This document shows, piece by piece, positions 11,060 to 20,801 of a stretch of DNA of 64,000 nt. Source of the DNA: Streptomyces brevispora. Its GTDB lineage: Bacteria; Actinomycetota; Actinomycetes; Streptomycetales; Streptomycetaceae. The notes beneath the pieces are model-generated. The model saw only the letters and a program-made list of their open reading frames with translations, was not told where the DNA came from and did not search any database. The stretch is taken from the NCBI RefSeq assembly GCF_007829885.1, contig NZ_VIWW01000001.1, positions 2,728,001-2,792,000 of the forward strand. Reading direction: 5' to 3'. Position 1 is the first letter of the stretch. Every line of letters begins with the position of its first letter. Made by a program: the position numbers and the translations under genes.

Positions 11060-12781
11060 TCAGGTGTCGGCTCCGCCGAAGCGTTCGCGGTAGGACTCCA
11101 GATCCTCTTCCGTGATCTTCGCGAAGAGCACCGGCGGCACGGTGAACGCCGTACCGGCCGGAACAGCGTCCAGGGACTTGGCCTGTTCGGCGGTCACCCA
11201 GGTCGCGGTGTCGGCTTCCAGGGTAAAGGCACCCCGCATGGCGGCGGCCGAGGCCGGGATGAACGGTTCGGAGACGACCGCGTAGAGGTGGATGAGGTTC
11301 ATCGCCGTACGCAGGGTCAGGGCCGCGCCCTCCGGGTCGGTCTTGATCTCCAGCCAGGGGGCCTTCTCCTCCAGGTAGGAGTTGCCCGCCGACCACAGGG
11401 CGCGCAGCGCCGCCCCGGCCTTGCGGTACTGGAGGGCCTCCATGTGCTCCTCGTACTCGGCCAGGAGCCGCGCGATGTCCTCGCCCAGCCGTGTCTCCAC
11501 CGCGCCGGGTGCCGCGCCCGCGGGGACGTCGTCGCCGAAGCGTTTGCGGGAGAAGGACAGCACGCGGTTGACGAAGTTGCCGAGCGTGTCGGCCAGGTCC
11601 TTGTTGACCGTGGCGGCGAAGTGCTCCCAGGTGAAGGAGGAGTCGTCGGACTCGGGGGCGTTGGCGATCAGGAAGTAGCGCCAGTAGTCGGCCGGCAGGG
11701 TTTCCAGGGCGGCGTCGGTGAAGATGCCGCGCTTCTGAGAGGTGGAGAACTTGCCGCCGTAGTACGTGAGCCAGTTGAAGCCCTTGACGACGTCGACCTT
11801 CTTCCACGGCTCCCGGACGCCGAGTTCCGTGGCCGGGAACATCACCGTGTGGAACGGAACGTTGTCCTTGGCCATGAACTGGGTGTAGCGGACGGTGTCG
11901 TCGGCCTCGTACCACCACGACTTCCAGTCGCGGGTCTCGTCGCCCTGTGCGGCGTCCGACCACTCCTTCGTCGCGCCGATGTACTCGATCGGGGCGTCGA
12001 ACCAGACGTAGAAGACCTTGCCGTCGGCCGCGAGTTCCGGCCAGGTGTCGGCCGGGACGGGGACGCCCCAGTCGAGGTCACGGGTGATGGCGCGGTCGTG
12101 CAGGCCCTCGGTCAGCCACTTGCGGGCGATGGACGAGGACAGCTGCGGCCACTGCTCCTCGTGCCGGGCCACCCAGGCTTCCACCTCGTGCTGAAGCCTG
12201 GACTGCAGCAGGAACAGGTGCTTGGTCTCGCGGACCTCCAGCTCCGTGGAGCCGCTGATCGCTGAACGCGGGTTCAGCAGGTCGGTCGGGTCCAGGACGC
12301 GGGTGCAGTTCTCGCACTGGTCCCCGCGGGCCTTGTCGTAGCCGCAGTGCGGGCAGGTGCCCTCGACGTACCGGTCCGGCAGGAAGCGGCCGTCGACCGG
12401 CGAGTACACCTGGCGGATCGCCCGCTCCTCGATGAACCCGTTCTCGTGCAGCCTGCGCGCGAAGTGCTGGGTGATCTCGACGTTCTGGTGCGAGGAGCTG
12501 CGTCCGAAGTAGTCGAAGGCCAGCTGGAAGCCGTCGTACACGGCCTTCTGCGCGTCGTGGGCCTGCGCGCAGAACTCGGCCACTGACAGCCCGGCCGCCT
12601 TGGCCGCCAGTTCGGCCGGTGTCCCGTGCTCGTCGGTGGCGCAGATGTAGAGGACGTCGTGACCGCGCTGGCGGAGGTACCGGGAGTACACGTCCGCCGG
12701 AAGCATCGACCCGACCATGTTGCCCAGGTGCTTGATCCCGTTGATGTAGGGAAGCGCGCTGGTTACCAGGTGTCGAGTCAT
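11060..12781 (-). CDS. metG: Methionyl-tRNA synthetase
   Basis: 573 aa class I aminoacyl-tRNA synthetase charging tRNA-Met in the cytoplasm. The HIGH-type motif is near the N-terminus ([11 protein letters not shown]). A zinc knuckle follows ([17 protein letters not shown], about residues 140-157). The KMSKS-equivalent is KFSTSQKRG (about 340), and an anticodon-binding helical domain ends the protein. No C-terminal EMAP-like tRNA-binding domain is present, as in the short MetRS type. The ATG at 12781 gives [18 protein letters not shown], the standard N-terminus. Confidence 0.96.
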   Translation of the reverse strand: MTRHLVTSALPYINGIKHLGNMVGSMLPADVYSRYLRQRGHDVLYICATDEHGTPAELAAKAAGLSVAEFCAQAHDAQKAVYDGFQLAFDYFGRSSSHQNVEITQHFARRLHENGFIEERAIRQVYSPVDGRFLPDRYVEGTCPHCGYDKARGDQCENCTRVLDPTDLLNPRSAISGSTELEVRETKHLFLLQSRLQHEVEAWVARHEEQWPQLSSSIARKWLTEGLHDRAITRDLDWGVPVPADTWPELAADGKVFYVWFDAPIEYIGATKEWSDAAQGDETRDWKSWWYEADDTVRYTQFMAKDNVPFHTVMFPATELGVREPWKKVDVVKGFNWLTYYGGKFSTSQKRGIFTDAALETLPADYWRYFLIANAPESDDSSFTWEHFAATVNKDLADTLGNFVNRVLSFSRKRFGDDVPAGAAPGAVETRLGEDIARLLAEYEEHMEALQYRKAGAALRALWSAGNSYLEEKAPWLEIKTDPEGAALTLRTAMNLIHLYAVVSEPFIPASAAAMRGAFTLEADTATWVTAEQAKSLDAVPAGTAFTVPPVLFAKITEEDLESYRERFGGADT

Positions 12782-13429
12782 CCCTGGATGCTCCATTTCG
12801 TACGGCGCCGGTGGCAGTGCCACGGCGGGCCCCGGTCGGGAGGGTGCGGCGGGCGCGACCGTTCAGATCGGTCATCCGTGTCACGCGTGGTGACGGTCGG
12901 ATCTGCGAGCCGCCGCAATCGTATGGCACCCGGGTGTCACCTCGGCGAGCCGTATCGCCCCTCGGCCGAGCCCGCACGGAGCGCGCCCGGCCGTCCTGGC
13001 AGCCGTTGGGCGAGGCTGTCTCGGCGCCGGAATCAACTGTTCGGCAGACCTGTACGCACGCGCCGCCAGACACCCGCCGCCTCCGGCGAGGGCGGCGGTG
13101 CCGGAGGTCGCGATGCCCGGGTCGTGGTGAGCCGTGACGGCGGTGACGACGGTGGCGAGCCGGGCGAGCCGCAGTGGGTGGGCGATGCCTGTGCGCCACG
13201 GGGTGCCGGGGCTGCCCGGCCTGGCTGCGGAGCTGGACGTCGCCGCCTCGGCCGCCACCTCCGCCGTCCGCGCGGATGCACGGATGCACGGATCCGCAGA
13301 TCCGTAGATCCGCAGATCCACGGCCGCTGTGACCCATCGTGGTTGGTCAGCCACTCGATCGGGTGGAGATTTCAGGCTATATATGTGGTTTCGGGGAAAA
13401 ATACTCCCCCCGGGCGCGATCATTCGGCC
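12782..13429. other. Long intergenic region with short GATCC-type repeats
   Basis: 648 bp between divergent metG and the secreted deaminase gene. Frames here are low-complexity Arg/Pro/Ala-rich and not convincing. Near 13273-13322 are direct repeats: two GGATGCAC, then three variants of GATCCGCA/GATCCGTA in a row. I looked for a T-box leader for metG and saw none. Confidence 0.5.
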
Positions 13430-15046
13430 GTGATCACAACATTCCGGACGGAACACCATCCCAAGTCCCGCCTGCTGGCCGGGCTCGGCGCACTCACCGC
13501 ATTGGCTCTGCTCCCGGCAGCCCCGGTCGCCGCCGCACCCGTGACCGACGCGTCGCCGCAGAGTGCCCGGCAGGTCGCGCCCCGTGTGGTGACCGCCGCA
13601 GAACGCAGGACCGCCGCGTACCTCGATTCGTTGCGGAACAGGCCCGCACGGCTGAAGGCCTTCTTCAAGGACCTGCCCAAGGGGGGTGACCTGCACAACC
13701 ACCTGTCGGGCGCGGCCACCACCGAGTACCTGATCAAGCTCGCGGCCGAGAAGGGCCTCTGCATCGACGCCACGATGACGGCTGTGGCGCCGCCGTGCGG
13801 GCCGGGCACGCGGCCCGCCGCCGATGCGAGGACGGACGTCGCCTTCCGGGAGCAGATCGTCAGGGCCTGGTCCATGCAGGACTTCCCGGCCAATCAGTCC
13901 GGGCACGACCACTTCTTCGACACGTTCGGCAAGTTCGGCCTGGCGACCTGGGACCGCGGCAAGCTCCTCGCCAATGTGGCCAACACCGTGGTGAAGCAGA
14001 ACCAGTTCTATCTGGAGACCATGGTCACCCCGGCGTCGGACAGCGCGAAGCAGCTCGCGGACAAGGTGGGTTACGACGCCGACTTTGCCGCGTTCCACCG
14101 CAAGCTCCTGGCCGGCGGGCAGCTCGACCATGTCGTGGACGAGGCGGTCAAAGAGGCCGACGACGGCGACGCCGACTTCCGGGCGACCGCGCACTGCGGC
14201 ACCGCGCGCCCCGAACCGGGCTGCCGGCTGCCCGTCAGGTGGATCTCCCAGGTCTCCCGGGGCGGCACCCCGGCACGCGTGTTCACGCAGATCGCGGTCG
14301 GGATGCGGCTGGCGGAGCGCGACCCGAGGTTCGTCGCGGTCAACCTCGTGCAGCCCGAGGACTGGGACACCTCGCTGGCCAACTACAGCCTCCAGATGCG
14401 GATGCTGAAGTACCTGCGCAGCCAGTACCCGGGTGCCCACGTCACCCTGCACGCCGGTGAGCTGGCCCCCGGCCTGGTCAAGCCCGAGGACCTGACCTTC
14501 CACATCCGCGAGGCCGTACTCGTCGCCGGTGCCGAGCGCATCGGGCACGGCGTGGACCTGGTCCACGAGGACAACTGGCGGCAGCTCGCCCGGACGATGG
14601 CGAAGCGCAAGATCGCCGTCGAGGTGCCGTTCACCAGCAACAAGCAGATCCTCGGCATCTCGGGCGCCGCCCACCCGTTCAACGCCTACCGCCGCTACGG
14701 CGTCCCGGTGGTCCTGGCCACCGACGACCCGGGGGTCTCGCGGATCAACATCAGCCACGAGTACCAGTACGCCGCCAAGACGTACGGCCTCAGCTACACC
14801 GAGTTGAAGGACCTGGCCCGCGCCTCGCTGGAGTACGCCTTCCGCGACGGCCGCAGCCTGTGGGCCGACGGCTCCACCCCCTCCGGGTACCACCTGGTCC
14901 CCGCCTGCCGCAGCGACCGGCCCGGCACCGGGCACCTGAGTTCGCGCTGCTCCCGCTACCTCGCCGACAGTCCGAAGGCGGCGACACAGTGGCGTCAGGA
15001 GACGGCCTTCGCCGCCTTCGAGCGTGACAACGGCGGCCGACGCTGA
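13430..15046 (+). CDS. Secreted adenosine deaminase-like protein
   Basis: 538 aa from the GTG at 13430. The signal peptide is SRLLAGLGALTALALLPAAP, with an Ala-rich cleavage region about residue 36. Adenosine/AMP deaminase metal motifs appear in order: GDLHNHLSG (HxH), TLHAGE, RIGHGVDLVHE and TDDPGVS. This layout is that of extracellular ADA/ADGF-type amidohydrolases, which deaminate adenosine to inosine. Long extensions on both sides of the barrel are typical of secreted members. It is monocistronic, with a strong terminator downstream. Substrate specificity is inferred from the family. Confidence 0.85.
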   Translation: MITTFRTEHHPKSRLLAGLGALTALALLPAAPVAAAPVTDASPQSARQVAPRVVTAAERRTAAYLDSLRNRPARLKAFFKDLPKGGDLHNHLSGAATTEYLIKLAAEKGLCIDATMTAVAPPCGPGTRPAADARTDVAFREQIVRAWSMQDFPANQSGHDHFFDTFGKFGLATWDRGKLLANVANTVVKQNQFYLETMVTPASDSAKQLADKVGYDADFAAFHRKLLAGGQLDHVVDEAVKEADDGDADFRATAHCGTARPEPGCRLPVRWISQVSRGGTPARVFTQIAVGMRLAERDPRFVAVNLVQPEDWDTSLANYSLQMRMLKYLRSQYPGAHVTLHAGELAPGLVKPEDLTFHIREAVLVAGAERIGHGVDLVHEDNWRQLARTMAKRKIAVEVPFTSNKQILGISGAAHPFNAYRRYGVPVVLATDDPGVSRINISHEYQYAAKTYGLSYTELKDLARASLEYAFRDGRSLWADGSTPSGYHLVPACRSDRPGTGHLSSRCSRYLADSPKAATQWRQETAFAAFERDNGGRR

Positions 15047-15880
15047 CGTAACACCGACATACCCGGCACATAATCGTCCGGGTGCGGGGATCGGCCCCCG
15101 CACCCGGACGTTCTGCTGACCGCGTGCGGGGACCGCCCCGGCGGCGCAATCACCGGGGCCGCCCGCTTCGGCGGGGCCATGCCGCCGCCCTGCTCGGACG
15201 TGAACCCCTCACCATGAGCACGGTGCCGCGTGAGCGGCTCACGAGCGATGACGGACGCCGAGCGATGACGGATGCCGACCCGCCTACCCGAGGACGGGAC
15301 GGGACGGGGAAGGGTGGAACGGGGTGGGGTCGTACTGAGCGGACCGTCGAGGGCTGCCCATTGGAGCAGCATGATGGTTTTGGCGTCGGCGATGTCCCCC
15401 GTGCGGACCATCGCGAGCGCCTCGTCGAAGGGCAGTTCCACGGTCGCGATGTCCTCGCTCTCCTCGGCCACCCCGTACCCGTCCCCTTCGGCCACGGTGG
15501 TCGCGGGATCGTAGGGAGCGGCGTAGAAGTGCAGGCGTTCGGTCACCGACCCCGGGCTCATGTAGACGGTGAAGACCGGCTCGGGGACGCCGATGACGTG
15601 TCCGGTCTCCTCGGCCGCCTCCCTGCGGATGGCCTCCTCCGGGGCGTCGCCGTCCAGGAGCCCGGCGGCGGCCTCGATCAGCATCCCGTCAGGATGCCCG
15701 TTCACGTACGCGGGCAGGCGGAACTGGCGGGTCAGCAGTACGGTGCGGCGTTCGGTGTTGTGGAGCAGGATCGTCGCGCCGTCGCCCCGGTCGTACGTCT
15801 CGCGCTGCTCCCGGCTCGCGGCGCAGCTCGTCGGCCACCTCCTCGTAGAGATTGCGGTCCTCGCACGGACCGGCCCTCCA
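14995..15880 (-). pseudogene. NudK-type NUDIX hydrolase, frameshifted
   Basis: The reading frame around 15340-15810 closely follows GDP-mannose hydrolase NudK: YDRGDGATILLHNTERRTVL, then RQFRLPAYVNGHPDG, a NUDIX box GLLDGDAPEEAIRREAAEET and YMSPGSVTERLHFY. Upstream, the homologous CEDRNLYEEVADELRRE lies in a different frame, joined near 15815 by an extra base, and no start codon is found in that frame. At the 3' end homology stops near 15335, but the frame stays open to 14995, overlapping the deaminase gene by 52 bp. The first Glu of the NUDIX box is Ala. Most likely a decaying gene, unless caused by sequence errors. Confidence 0.6.
15075..15110 (+). terminator. Terminator after the secreted deaminase gene
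   Basis: Perfect 15-bp GC-rich stem (15075-15089 with 15096-15110) 28 bases after the stop codon. Confidence 0.8.
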
Positions 15881-16146
15881 CGCGGCAGTGAGGTGGTGCG
15901 CTCGATGTCTGGAACCGTTCCCGCGTCAGTTCACGAGGTGGGCAACCGTGCCGCAGAGGTCCGCGACGGTGGGCAGGGCTGCGGTCCGGAGGGTGGCTGC
16001 GGGCAGCGTGCCGCCGTCGGGGCGGGCGCAGGACTTCGGGTTCGTGCCGACAGACGCTCCGGAGATACTGACGGTGCGTCGTCCCGCGCAAGCAACGAAC
16101 GACGAAGCCACGAAGCGACGAAGCGGCAAGAGAGAGCGAACGCACT

Positions 16147-16773
16147 GTGCACCAGTACGAGAAGGACGGACCGGCGATCTACCGCCAGTCCTTCGCCACG
16201 ATCCGCGCGGAGACGGATCTGTCGGGACTGCCCGCCGATGTGAGCCAGGTCGCGGTCCGGATGATCCACGCGTGCGGCATGGTCGACCTCGTACGCGATC
16301 TCGCCTTCACCCCGGACGTGGTGAGCCGCGCCCGTGCGGCGCTGCGGGCCGGAGCGCCGGTCCTCTGTGACGTCTCCATGGTCGCCAGCGGCATCACGCG
16401 CAGGCGGCTGCCCGCGGACAACGAGGTGGTGTGCACCCTGTCCGACCCGGCGGTGCCCGGTCTCGCGGCGGAGCTCGGAACCACGCGCAGCGCGGCCGCC
16501 CTTGAGCTGTGGCGCGACCGGCTGGACGGTGCGGTCGTCGCCGTCGGCAACGCGCCCACCGCCCTGTTCCGGCTGCTCGAGATGATCGAGGAGGGCGCAC
16601 CGCGGCCCGCCGCCGTCATCGGGGTCCCGGTCGGGTTCGTCGGCGCCGTCGAGTCCAAGGACGCCCTGGCCGCGCACCCGTCCGGGCTTGAGCATCTGAT
16701 CGTGCGCGGCCGTCGCGGCGGCAGCGCCATCGCTGCCGCCGCGGTCAACGCGATCGCCTGCGAGGAGGAATGA
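16147..16773 (+). CDS. cobH: Precorrin-8X methylmutase
   Basis: 208 aa, the usual CobH/CbiC length. It moves the C-11 methyl to C-12 of the corrin ring, giving hydrogenobyrinate in B12 synthesis. It starts GTG ([20 protein letters not shown]). The motif VRMIHACGM contains the catalytic His, and [30 protein letters not shown] and [13 protein letters not shown] are family hallmarks. It converges with cobK 15 bp downstream. No cobalamin riboswitch was seen upstream. Confidence 0.95.
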   Translation: MHQYEKDGPAIYRQSFATIRAETDLSGLPADVSQVAVRMIHACGMVDLVRDLAFTPDVVSRARAALRAGAPVLCDVSMVASGITRRRLPADNEVVCTLSDPAVPGLAAELGTTRSAAALELWRDRLDGAVVAVGNAPTALFRLLEMIEEGAPRPAAVIGVPVGFVGAVESKDALAAHPSGLEHLIVRGRRGGSAIAAAAVNAIACEEE

Positions 16774-16788
16774 GCGGGGCGGCGGCCC

Positions 16789-17544
16789 TCAGGCCCCGTG
16801 GCCCAGGCGTTCGCGCAGCAGGCTGACGGCGAGTTCCGGCGTCGCGGCCACCGTCACGCCCGCAGGGACCGGCGGGCGACGCACCACGACCACCGGGATC
16901 CGTGCCTCGCGGGCCGCGGCGAGCTTGGGGGCGGTGGCCGCGCCGCCGCTGTCCTTCGTGACGACGACGTCGATGTGGTGCCGGCGGATCAGCTCGCGCT
17001 CCCCGTCGAGGGTGAACGGACCGCGGTCCAGCAGGACCTCCAGCCGGGCCGGGTACGGCGGCTCCGGGGCCTCCACCGACCGCGCCAGGAACCACAGCGC
17101 GTCCAGCCCCGCGAAGGCGGCGAGTCCCGTCCGGCCCGTCGTGAGGAAGACCCGCGCGCCCAGCGGGGGAAGCGCCTCGGCCGCCTCGGCCAGGGAGGCG
17201 ACCGGGTGCCAGTCGTCGCCGTCACCGGGCACCCAGTTCGGGCGGCGCAACGCGAGCAGAGGAACATGGGCGGCGGCGGCACCGGCGGCCGCGTGGAAAC
17301 TGATCGTCCCGGCGAAAGGATGGGTGGCGTCGATGAGCGCGTCCACCTGGTGCGTCCGCAGCCATGCGGCCAGGCCCTCGACGCCGCCGAAGCCCCCGAT
17401 GCGCACCTCGCCGGGCGGCAGCCTCGGGCCCGTCACACGGCCGGCCTGCGAACTGGTCACCCGGGCCCCGGCGGGCAGCGCCGCCACCAGGAGCCCGGCC
17501 AGCCGACGGGCCTCCGTCGTCCCGCCGAGTACGAGTACGTGCAT
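16789..17544 (-). CDS. cobK: Precorrin-6A/cobalt-precorrin-6A reductase
   Basis: 251 aa NAD(P)H-dependent reductase of the corrin ring. The N-terminus MHVLVLGGTTEARRLAGLL is the dinucleotide-binding signature of CobK/CbiJ. DATHPFAGTISFHAA and VVVTKDSGGAATAPKLAAAR are family motifs. It starts 11 bp from cbiD on the opposite strand, so the two share a very compact promoter region, or cbiD is transcribed from within cobK. Confidence 0.93.
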   Translation of the reverse strand: MHVLVLGGTTEARRLAGLLVAALPAGARVTSSQAGRVTGPRLPPGEVRIGGFGGVEGLAAWLRTHQVDALIDATHPFAGTISFHAAAGAAAAHVPLLALRRPNWVPGDGDDWHPVASLAEAAEALPPLGARVFLTTGRTGLAAFAGLDALWFLARSVEAPEPPYPARLEVLLDRGPFTLDGERELIRRHHIDVVVTKDSGGAATAPKLAAAREARIPVVVVRRPPVPAGVTVAATPELAVSLLRERLGHGA

Positions 17545-17555
17545 CGGGTCCCTCC

Positions 17556-18671
17556 ATGGGTGAGCCGTCGGGCGGGCGCGCCGCCCAACTCAAACACACC
17601 GGTTTGCGGCCCGGCTGGACCACCGGTGCCTGTGCGACCGCGGCCACCACCGCCGCGTACACGGCCCTGCTGACCGGCGACTTCCCCGACCCGGTGACGA
17701 TCACCCTGCCCGGGGGGCAGACCCCCGCCTTCGCCCTCGCGGTGGAGAAGCTGGCCGCGGACCGGGCGACGGTCGGGGTGGTCAAGGACGCGGGCGACGA
17801 CCCCGACGTGACGCACGGCGCTCTCGTACGGGCCACCGTGCGGATACTGCCGCCGGGCTCGGGTGTGGTGTTCCGGGCCGGGCCCGGTGTGGGTACGGTC
17901 ACGCTGCCCGGCCTGCCGCTCGACGTCGGTGAGCCCGCGGTCAATCCGGTCCCCCGCCGCCTGATGCGCGAGCACATCGGGCGGGTCGCCGAGGCGCACG
18001 GGGGCCGGGGGGACGTGGAGATCACGCTTTCGGTGGACGACGGCGAGGAGATCGCCCGCTCCACCTGGAATCCGCGGCTCGGCATCCTGGGCGGTCTGTC
18101 GATCCTGGGGACGACCGGAGTGGTGGTGCCCTACTCCTGCTCGGCCTGGATCGACTCGATCCGCCGCGGCGTGGACGTGGCCCTGGCCGCCGGGCAGACA
18201 CATGTGGCGGGTTGTACCGGATCGACCTCGGAGAAAACCGTGGTGTCCGAGTACGGGCTGCCGGAGATCGCCCTGCTGGACATGGGTGACTTCGCGGGCG
18301 CGGTGCTCAAGTACGTCCGCCGTCATCCGGTGGAACGGCTCACGGTCTGCGGGGGTTTCGCCAAACTGTCGAAGCTCGCCGCCGGCCATCTCGACCTGCA
18401 CTCGGGCCGGTCGCAGGTCGATCCGTCCTTCCTCGCCGGGCTGGCCGGGCGAGGCGGTGCGGACGAGGCGCTGGTGGCCGAGGTGGCTGCCGCCAACACC
18501 GGTCTCGCGGCTCTGCGTTCCTGCCTCGCACGCGGAGTTCCGCTCGGCGACCTGGTGGCCGTGGCGGCGCGGGACGAGGCCTTGTCGGTGCTGCGAGGCG
18601 CACCGGTCGCCGTCGACGTCATCTGCATCGACCGGGCGGGCACGGTCGTCGGGCGCAGCGACGTGCGCTGA
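17556..18671 (+). CDS. cbiD: Cobalt-precorrin-5B (C1)-methyltransferase
   Basis: 371 aa SAM-dependent methyltransferase adding the C-1 methyl in cobalamin synthesis. The N-terminus contains the CbiD signature LRPGWTTGACATAATTAAYT. ILGGLSILGTTGVVVPYS, HVAGCTGSTSEKT and CGGFAKLSKLAAGHLDLHS are further diagnostic motifs. The ATG at 17556 (MGEPSGGRAAQLKHTGL) is used. CbiD is typical of the oxygen-independent route, while many actinomycetes mix both naming systems. It forms a B12 cluster with cobH and cobK. Confidence 0.94.
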   Translation: MGEPSGGRAAQLKHTGLRPGWTTGACATAATTAAYTALLTGDFPDPVTITLPGGQTPAFALAVEKLAADRATVGVVKDAGDDPDVTHGALVRATVRILPPGSGVVFRAGPGVGTVTLPGLPLDVGEPAVNPVPRRLMREHIGRVAEAHGGRGDVEITLSVDDGEEIARSTWNPRLGILGGLSILGTTGVVVPYSCSAWIDSIRRGVDVALAAGQTHVAGCTGSTSEKTVVSEYGLPEIALLDMGDFAGAVLKYVRRHPVERLTVCGGFAKLSKLAAGHLDLHSGRSQVDPSFLAGLAGRGGADEALVAEVAAANTGLAALRSCLARGVPLGDLVAVAARDEALSVLRGAPVAVDVICIDRAGTVVGRSDVR

Positions 18672-18950
18672 GGTCGCGGCCGGGATCTCGGTCCTCCCCT
18701 TCCCACTGATGAGCATGCGCCGAGCCCTCGCCCGGCTACCTGCGAAGTGACGACCGGATCACCGTAAACCCCTTGTTCTGGGTGGAGTTCAAGGATTATC
18801 TACGCGCGGAGCTACGGCCCCCGAACGATCATTCGGGCAATTCCGACAGGTTCTCTCCTGGCTATTACCGACTGGTACCCGCAGCTGCTAAAACAGGTGA
18901 CGCTTCATCAACCCCCCACCCACCCCCCACACTTCGGAGGGCTGACAGCC

Positions 18951-19745
18951 ATGTCAGTACGGAGATTCTGGGCGTCCGCATCCACTCTGCTCCTCGCCGC
19001 CGCGGCCGCTCTGGGCATGGCCCAGCCGGCCTCGGCCGCAGCCGGCGGGTACGTCGCCCTCGGCGACTCGTACTCGTCCGGCGTCGGCGCGGGGAGTTAT
19101 CTCTCCGACAGCGGTGCCTGCCGGCGCAGCACCAATGCCTACCCCTACCTCTGGGCAGCGGCGAACTCGCCGTCCTCGTTCAACTTCGTCGCCTGTTCGG
19201 GCGCCACGACAAGCTCGGTGGCGAGCAGCCAGCTCGGCGCGCTGAGCTCGTCCACCTCGCTGGTCAGCGTGACCGCGGGCGGCAATGACGTCGGGTTCGC
19301 CGACGTCATGCAGGACTGCGTGCTGTCCGGCGAGGCCACTTGCCTCGCCGGCGTGAAATCGGCCGTCTCGCAGGTGAACAGCGCTCTGCCGTCCCGCCTG
19401 AGTTCGCTCTACGGGTCCATTCACGCGAAGGCCCCGCAGGCACATGTCGTGGTGCTCGGCTACCCGCGCTTCTACAAGATCAGCGGCAGCTGCTTCGCCG
19501 GGCTCACGGAGGCGGAGCGCTCGGCCATCAACAACGCGTCCGACGTGATGAACGGTGTGATCGCCAAGCAGGCGGCCAACGCCGGATTCACCTTCTCCGG
19601 CGTCGCGGACAAGTTCACCGGGCACGAGCTGTGCTCCGGCGACCCGTGGCTCCACAGCGTCTCGATCCCCGTCGAGAACTCGTACCACCCCAAGGCTGCC
19701 GGACAGTCGGGCGGCTACCTGCCCGCCTTCCGCTCAGCCGCGTAG
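18951..19745 (+). CDS. Secreted SGNH-family lipase/esterase
   Basis: 264 aa. A Sec signal peptide (RRFWASASTLLLAAAAALGM, cleaved after about residue 30 at SAAA) precedes an SGNH hydrolase. The nucleophile is in ALGDSYSSG, the oxyanion residues in VACSGA and TAGGNDVGF, and the catalytic Asp/His in DPWLHS and NSYHP. Six cysteines could form three disulfides, as in streptomycete lipases of this family. The ATG at 18951 sits after GGAGGGCTGACAGCC; the upstream ATG at 18897 is less likely. A strong terminator follows. Confidence 0.92.
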   Translation: MSVRRFWASASTLLLAAAAALGMAQPASAAAGGYVALGDSYSSGVGAGSYLSDSGACRRSTNAYPYLWAAANSPSSFNFVACSGATTSSVASSQLGALSSSTSLVSVTAGGNDVGFADVMQDCVLSGEATCLAGVKSAVSQVNSALPSRLSSLYGSIHAKAPQAHVVVLGYPRFYKISGSCFAGLTEAERSAINNASDVMNGVIAKQAANAGFTFSGVADKFTGHELCSGDPWLHSVSIPVENSYHPKAAGQSGGYLPAFRSAA

Positions 19746-19756
19746 GCGCCGCGGGA

Positions 19757-19855
19757 CGGCAGAGGCGCGGCAACGGCACCGGAGCCCCGGCTCCTAGGCC
19801 CTGCCGCGCCTCTGCCGTGTCTCTGCCGTGTCTCTGCCCTGTCTCTGCCCTGGGC
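19757..19855 (+). terminator. Nested terminator hairpin plus TCTCTGCC repeats after the lipase gene
   Basis: Perfect 16-bp stem (19757-19772 with 19802-19817) enclosing a smaller GGAGCC/GGCTCC hairpin. Directly downstream are four copies of an 11-bp unit (TCTCTGCCGTG / TCTCTGCCCTG) up to about 19855. Confidence 0.75.
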
Positions 19856-19890
19856 GAAGTCGTTCCGGGGACGCCGTCCCGGGGACGCGG

Positions 19891-20730
19891 TCAGGGAAGT
19901 CGTTGCGGCCGGCTCGCCCTGATCGAGTACATCAGCGGGATGCGCGGCCGCTCCGCCGGGAAGCGGTAGCAGCCGTCCGGCCGGCGCTCCAGTACGGGAA
20001 AGCGCGGGAAGAGCGAGACGTCGTGCTCGTGCAGGAACTCGATCCGCAGCCCGGCCGCGGCCAGTGCCGAGACCACGCTGCCCACCGGGTGCTGCCATTC
20101 GACGCTGCGGTTGTGGACGGTCGGCGCGTCGAAGTCCGCGTACGTACCCGGCGTCTCGTCCACCCAGGCGTCGCGGCTGAAGTAGTCGTGCACGATCCGC
20201 GAGCCGGTCGCGTCGTCGAGGCAGTCGGTGAACGGATGGAACTCCGCCAGGTAGAGGAAACCCCCGGGCGCGACGAGCGAGGCCGCGGTCTCGGCCCAGC
20301 GGTCGATGTCGGGCAGCCAGTTCAGCGCGCCGACGCCGGTGTAGACGATGTCGTACGAGGAGTCCGGGACGGCCTCCGCCGCATCGTGGACGTCGGCGAC
20401 GACGAACGCCGCCCGGTCCGGGGCCAGACCGATGTCCCGGGCCATCGAGCGGGCGGTCTCGACGGCCGGTTCGGAGAAGTCGAGGCCGACGACCTGGGCG
20501 GCGCCGTGCCGGGCCCAGGACAGGGTGTCGAGTCCGATGTGGCACTGGAGGTGCAGCAGCGACCGGCCCGTCACGTCCCCGACCTCCGCCAGCTCGAAGG
20601 CCCGCAGGGAGTCCTTGCCCGCGCGGAAGGAGTCCAGGTCGTAGAAGTCACTGCCGGTATGGATGGGCACACGTTCATCCCACATCGCGCGGTTGGCTTC
20701 GCGCCAGTCGGCGGGTATCGGTGCATGCAT
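19891..20730 (-). CDS. Class I SAM-dependent methyltransferase
   Basis: 279 aa. The SAM-binding motif I is SLLHLQCHIGLDTLSWARHG, with motif II AAFVVADVHD and motif III GGFLYLAEFHPF. The HIGLDT variant is common in a streptomycete methyltransferase family of unknown substrate. The ATG at 20730 (MHAPIPADWREANRAMWDER) is chosen; the frame continues upstream but without homology. It is divergent from the S9 peptidase gene with a 71-bp spacer. Confidence 0.88.
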   Translation of the reverse strand: MHAPIPADWREANRAMWDERVPIHTGSDFYDLDSFRAGKDSLRAFELAEVGDVTGRSLLHLQCHIGLDTLSWARHGAAQVVGLDFSEPAVETARSMARDIGLAPDRAAFVVADVHDAAEAVPDSSYDIVYTGVGALNWLPDIDRWAETAASLVAPGGFLYLAEFHPFTDCLDDATGSRIVHDYFSRDAWVDETPGTYADFDAPTVHNRSVEWQHPVGSVVSALAAAGLRIEFLHEHDVSLFPRFPVLERRPDGCYRFPAERPRIPLMYSIRASRPQRLP

Positions 20731-20801
20731 GCCCGCGAGGTTATCCACAGGCTGCGGACGGGGCGAACGGATTGTCGGCTGCCCGGCGCAGAATGGGGGG
20801 C

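Noticed and set aside
10829..12265. 478-aa open frame on the plus strand over metG
   Set aside because: Shadow of metG; no domain pattern.
12782..12860. T-box leader for metG
   Set aside because: No T-box core sequence or antiterminator pairing seen.
15880..16146. Cobalamin riboswitch upstream of cobH
   Set aside because: No B12-box-like conserved core recognised.
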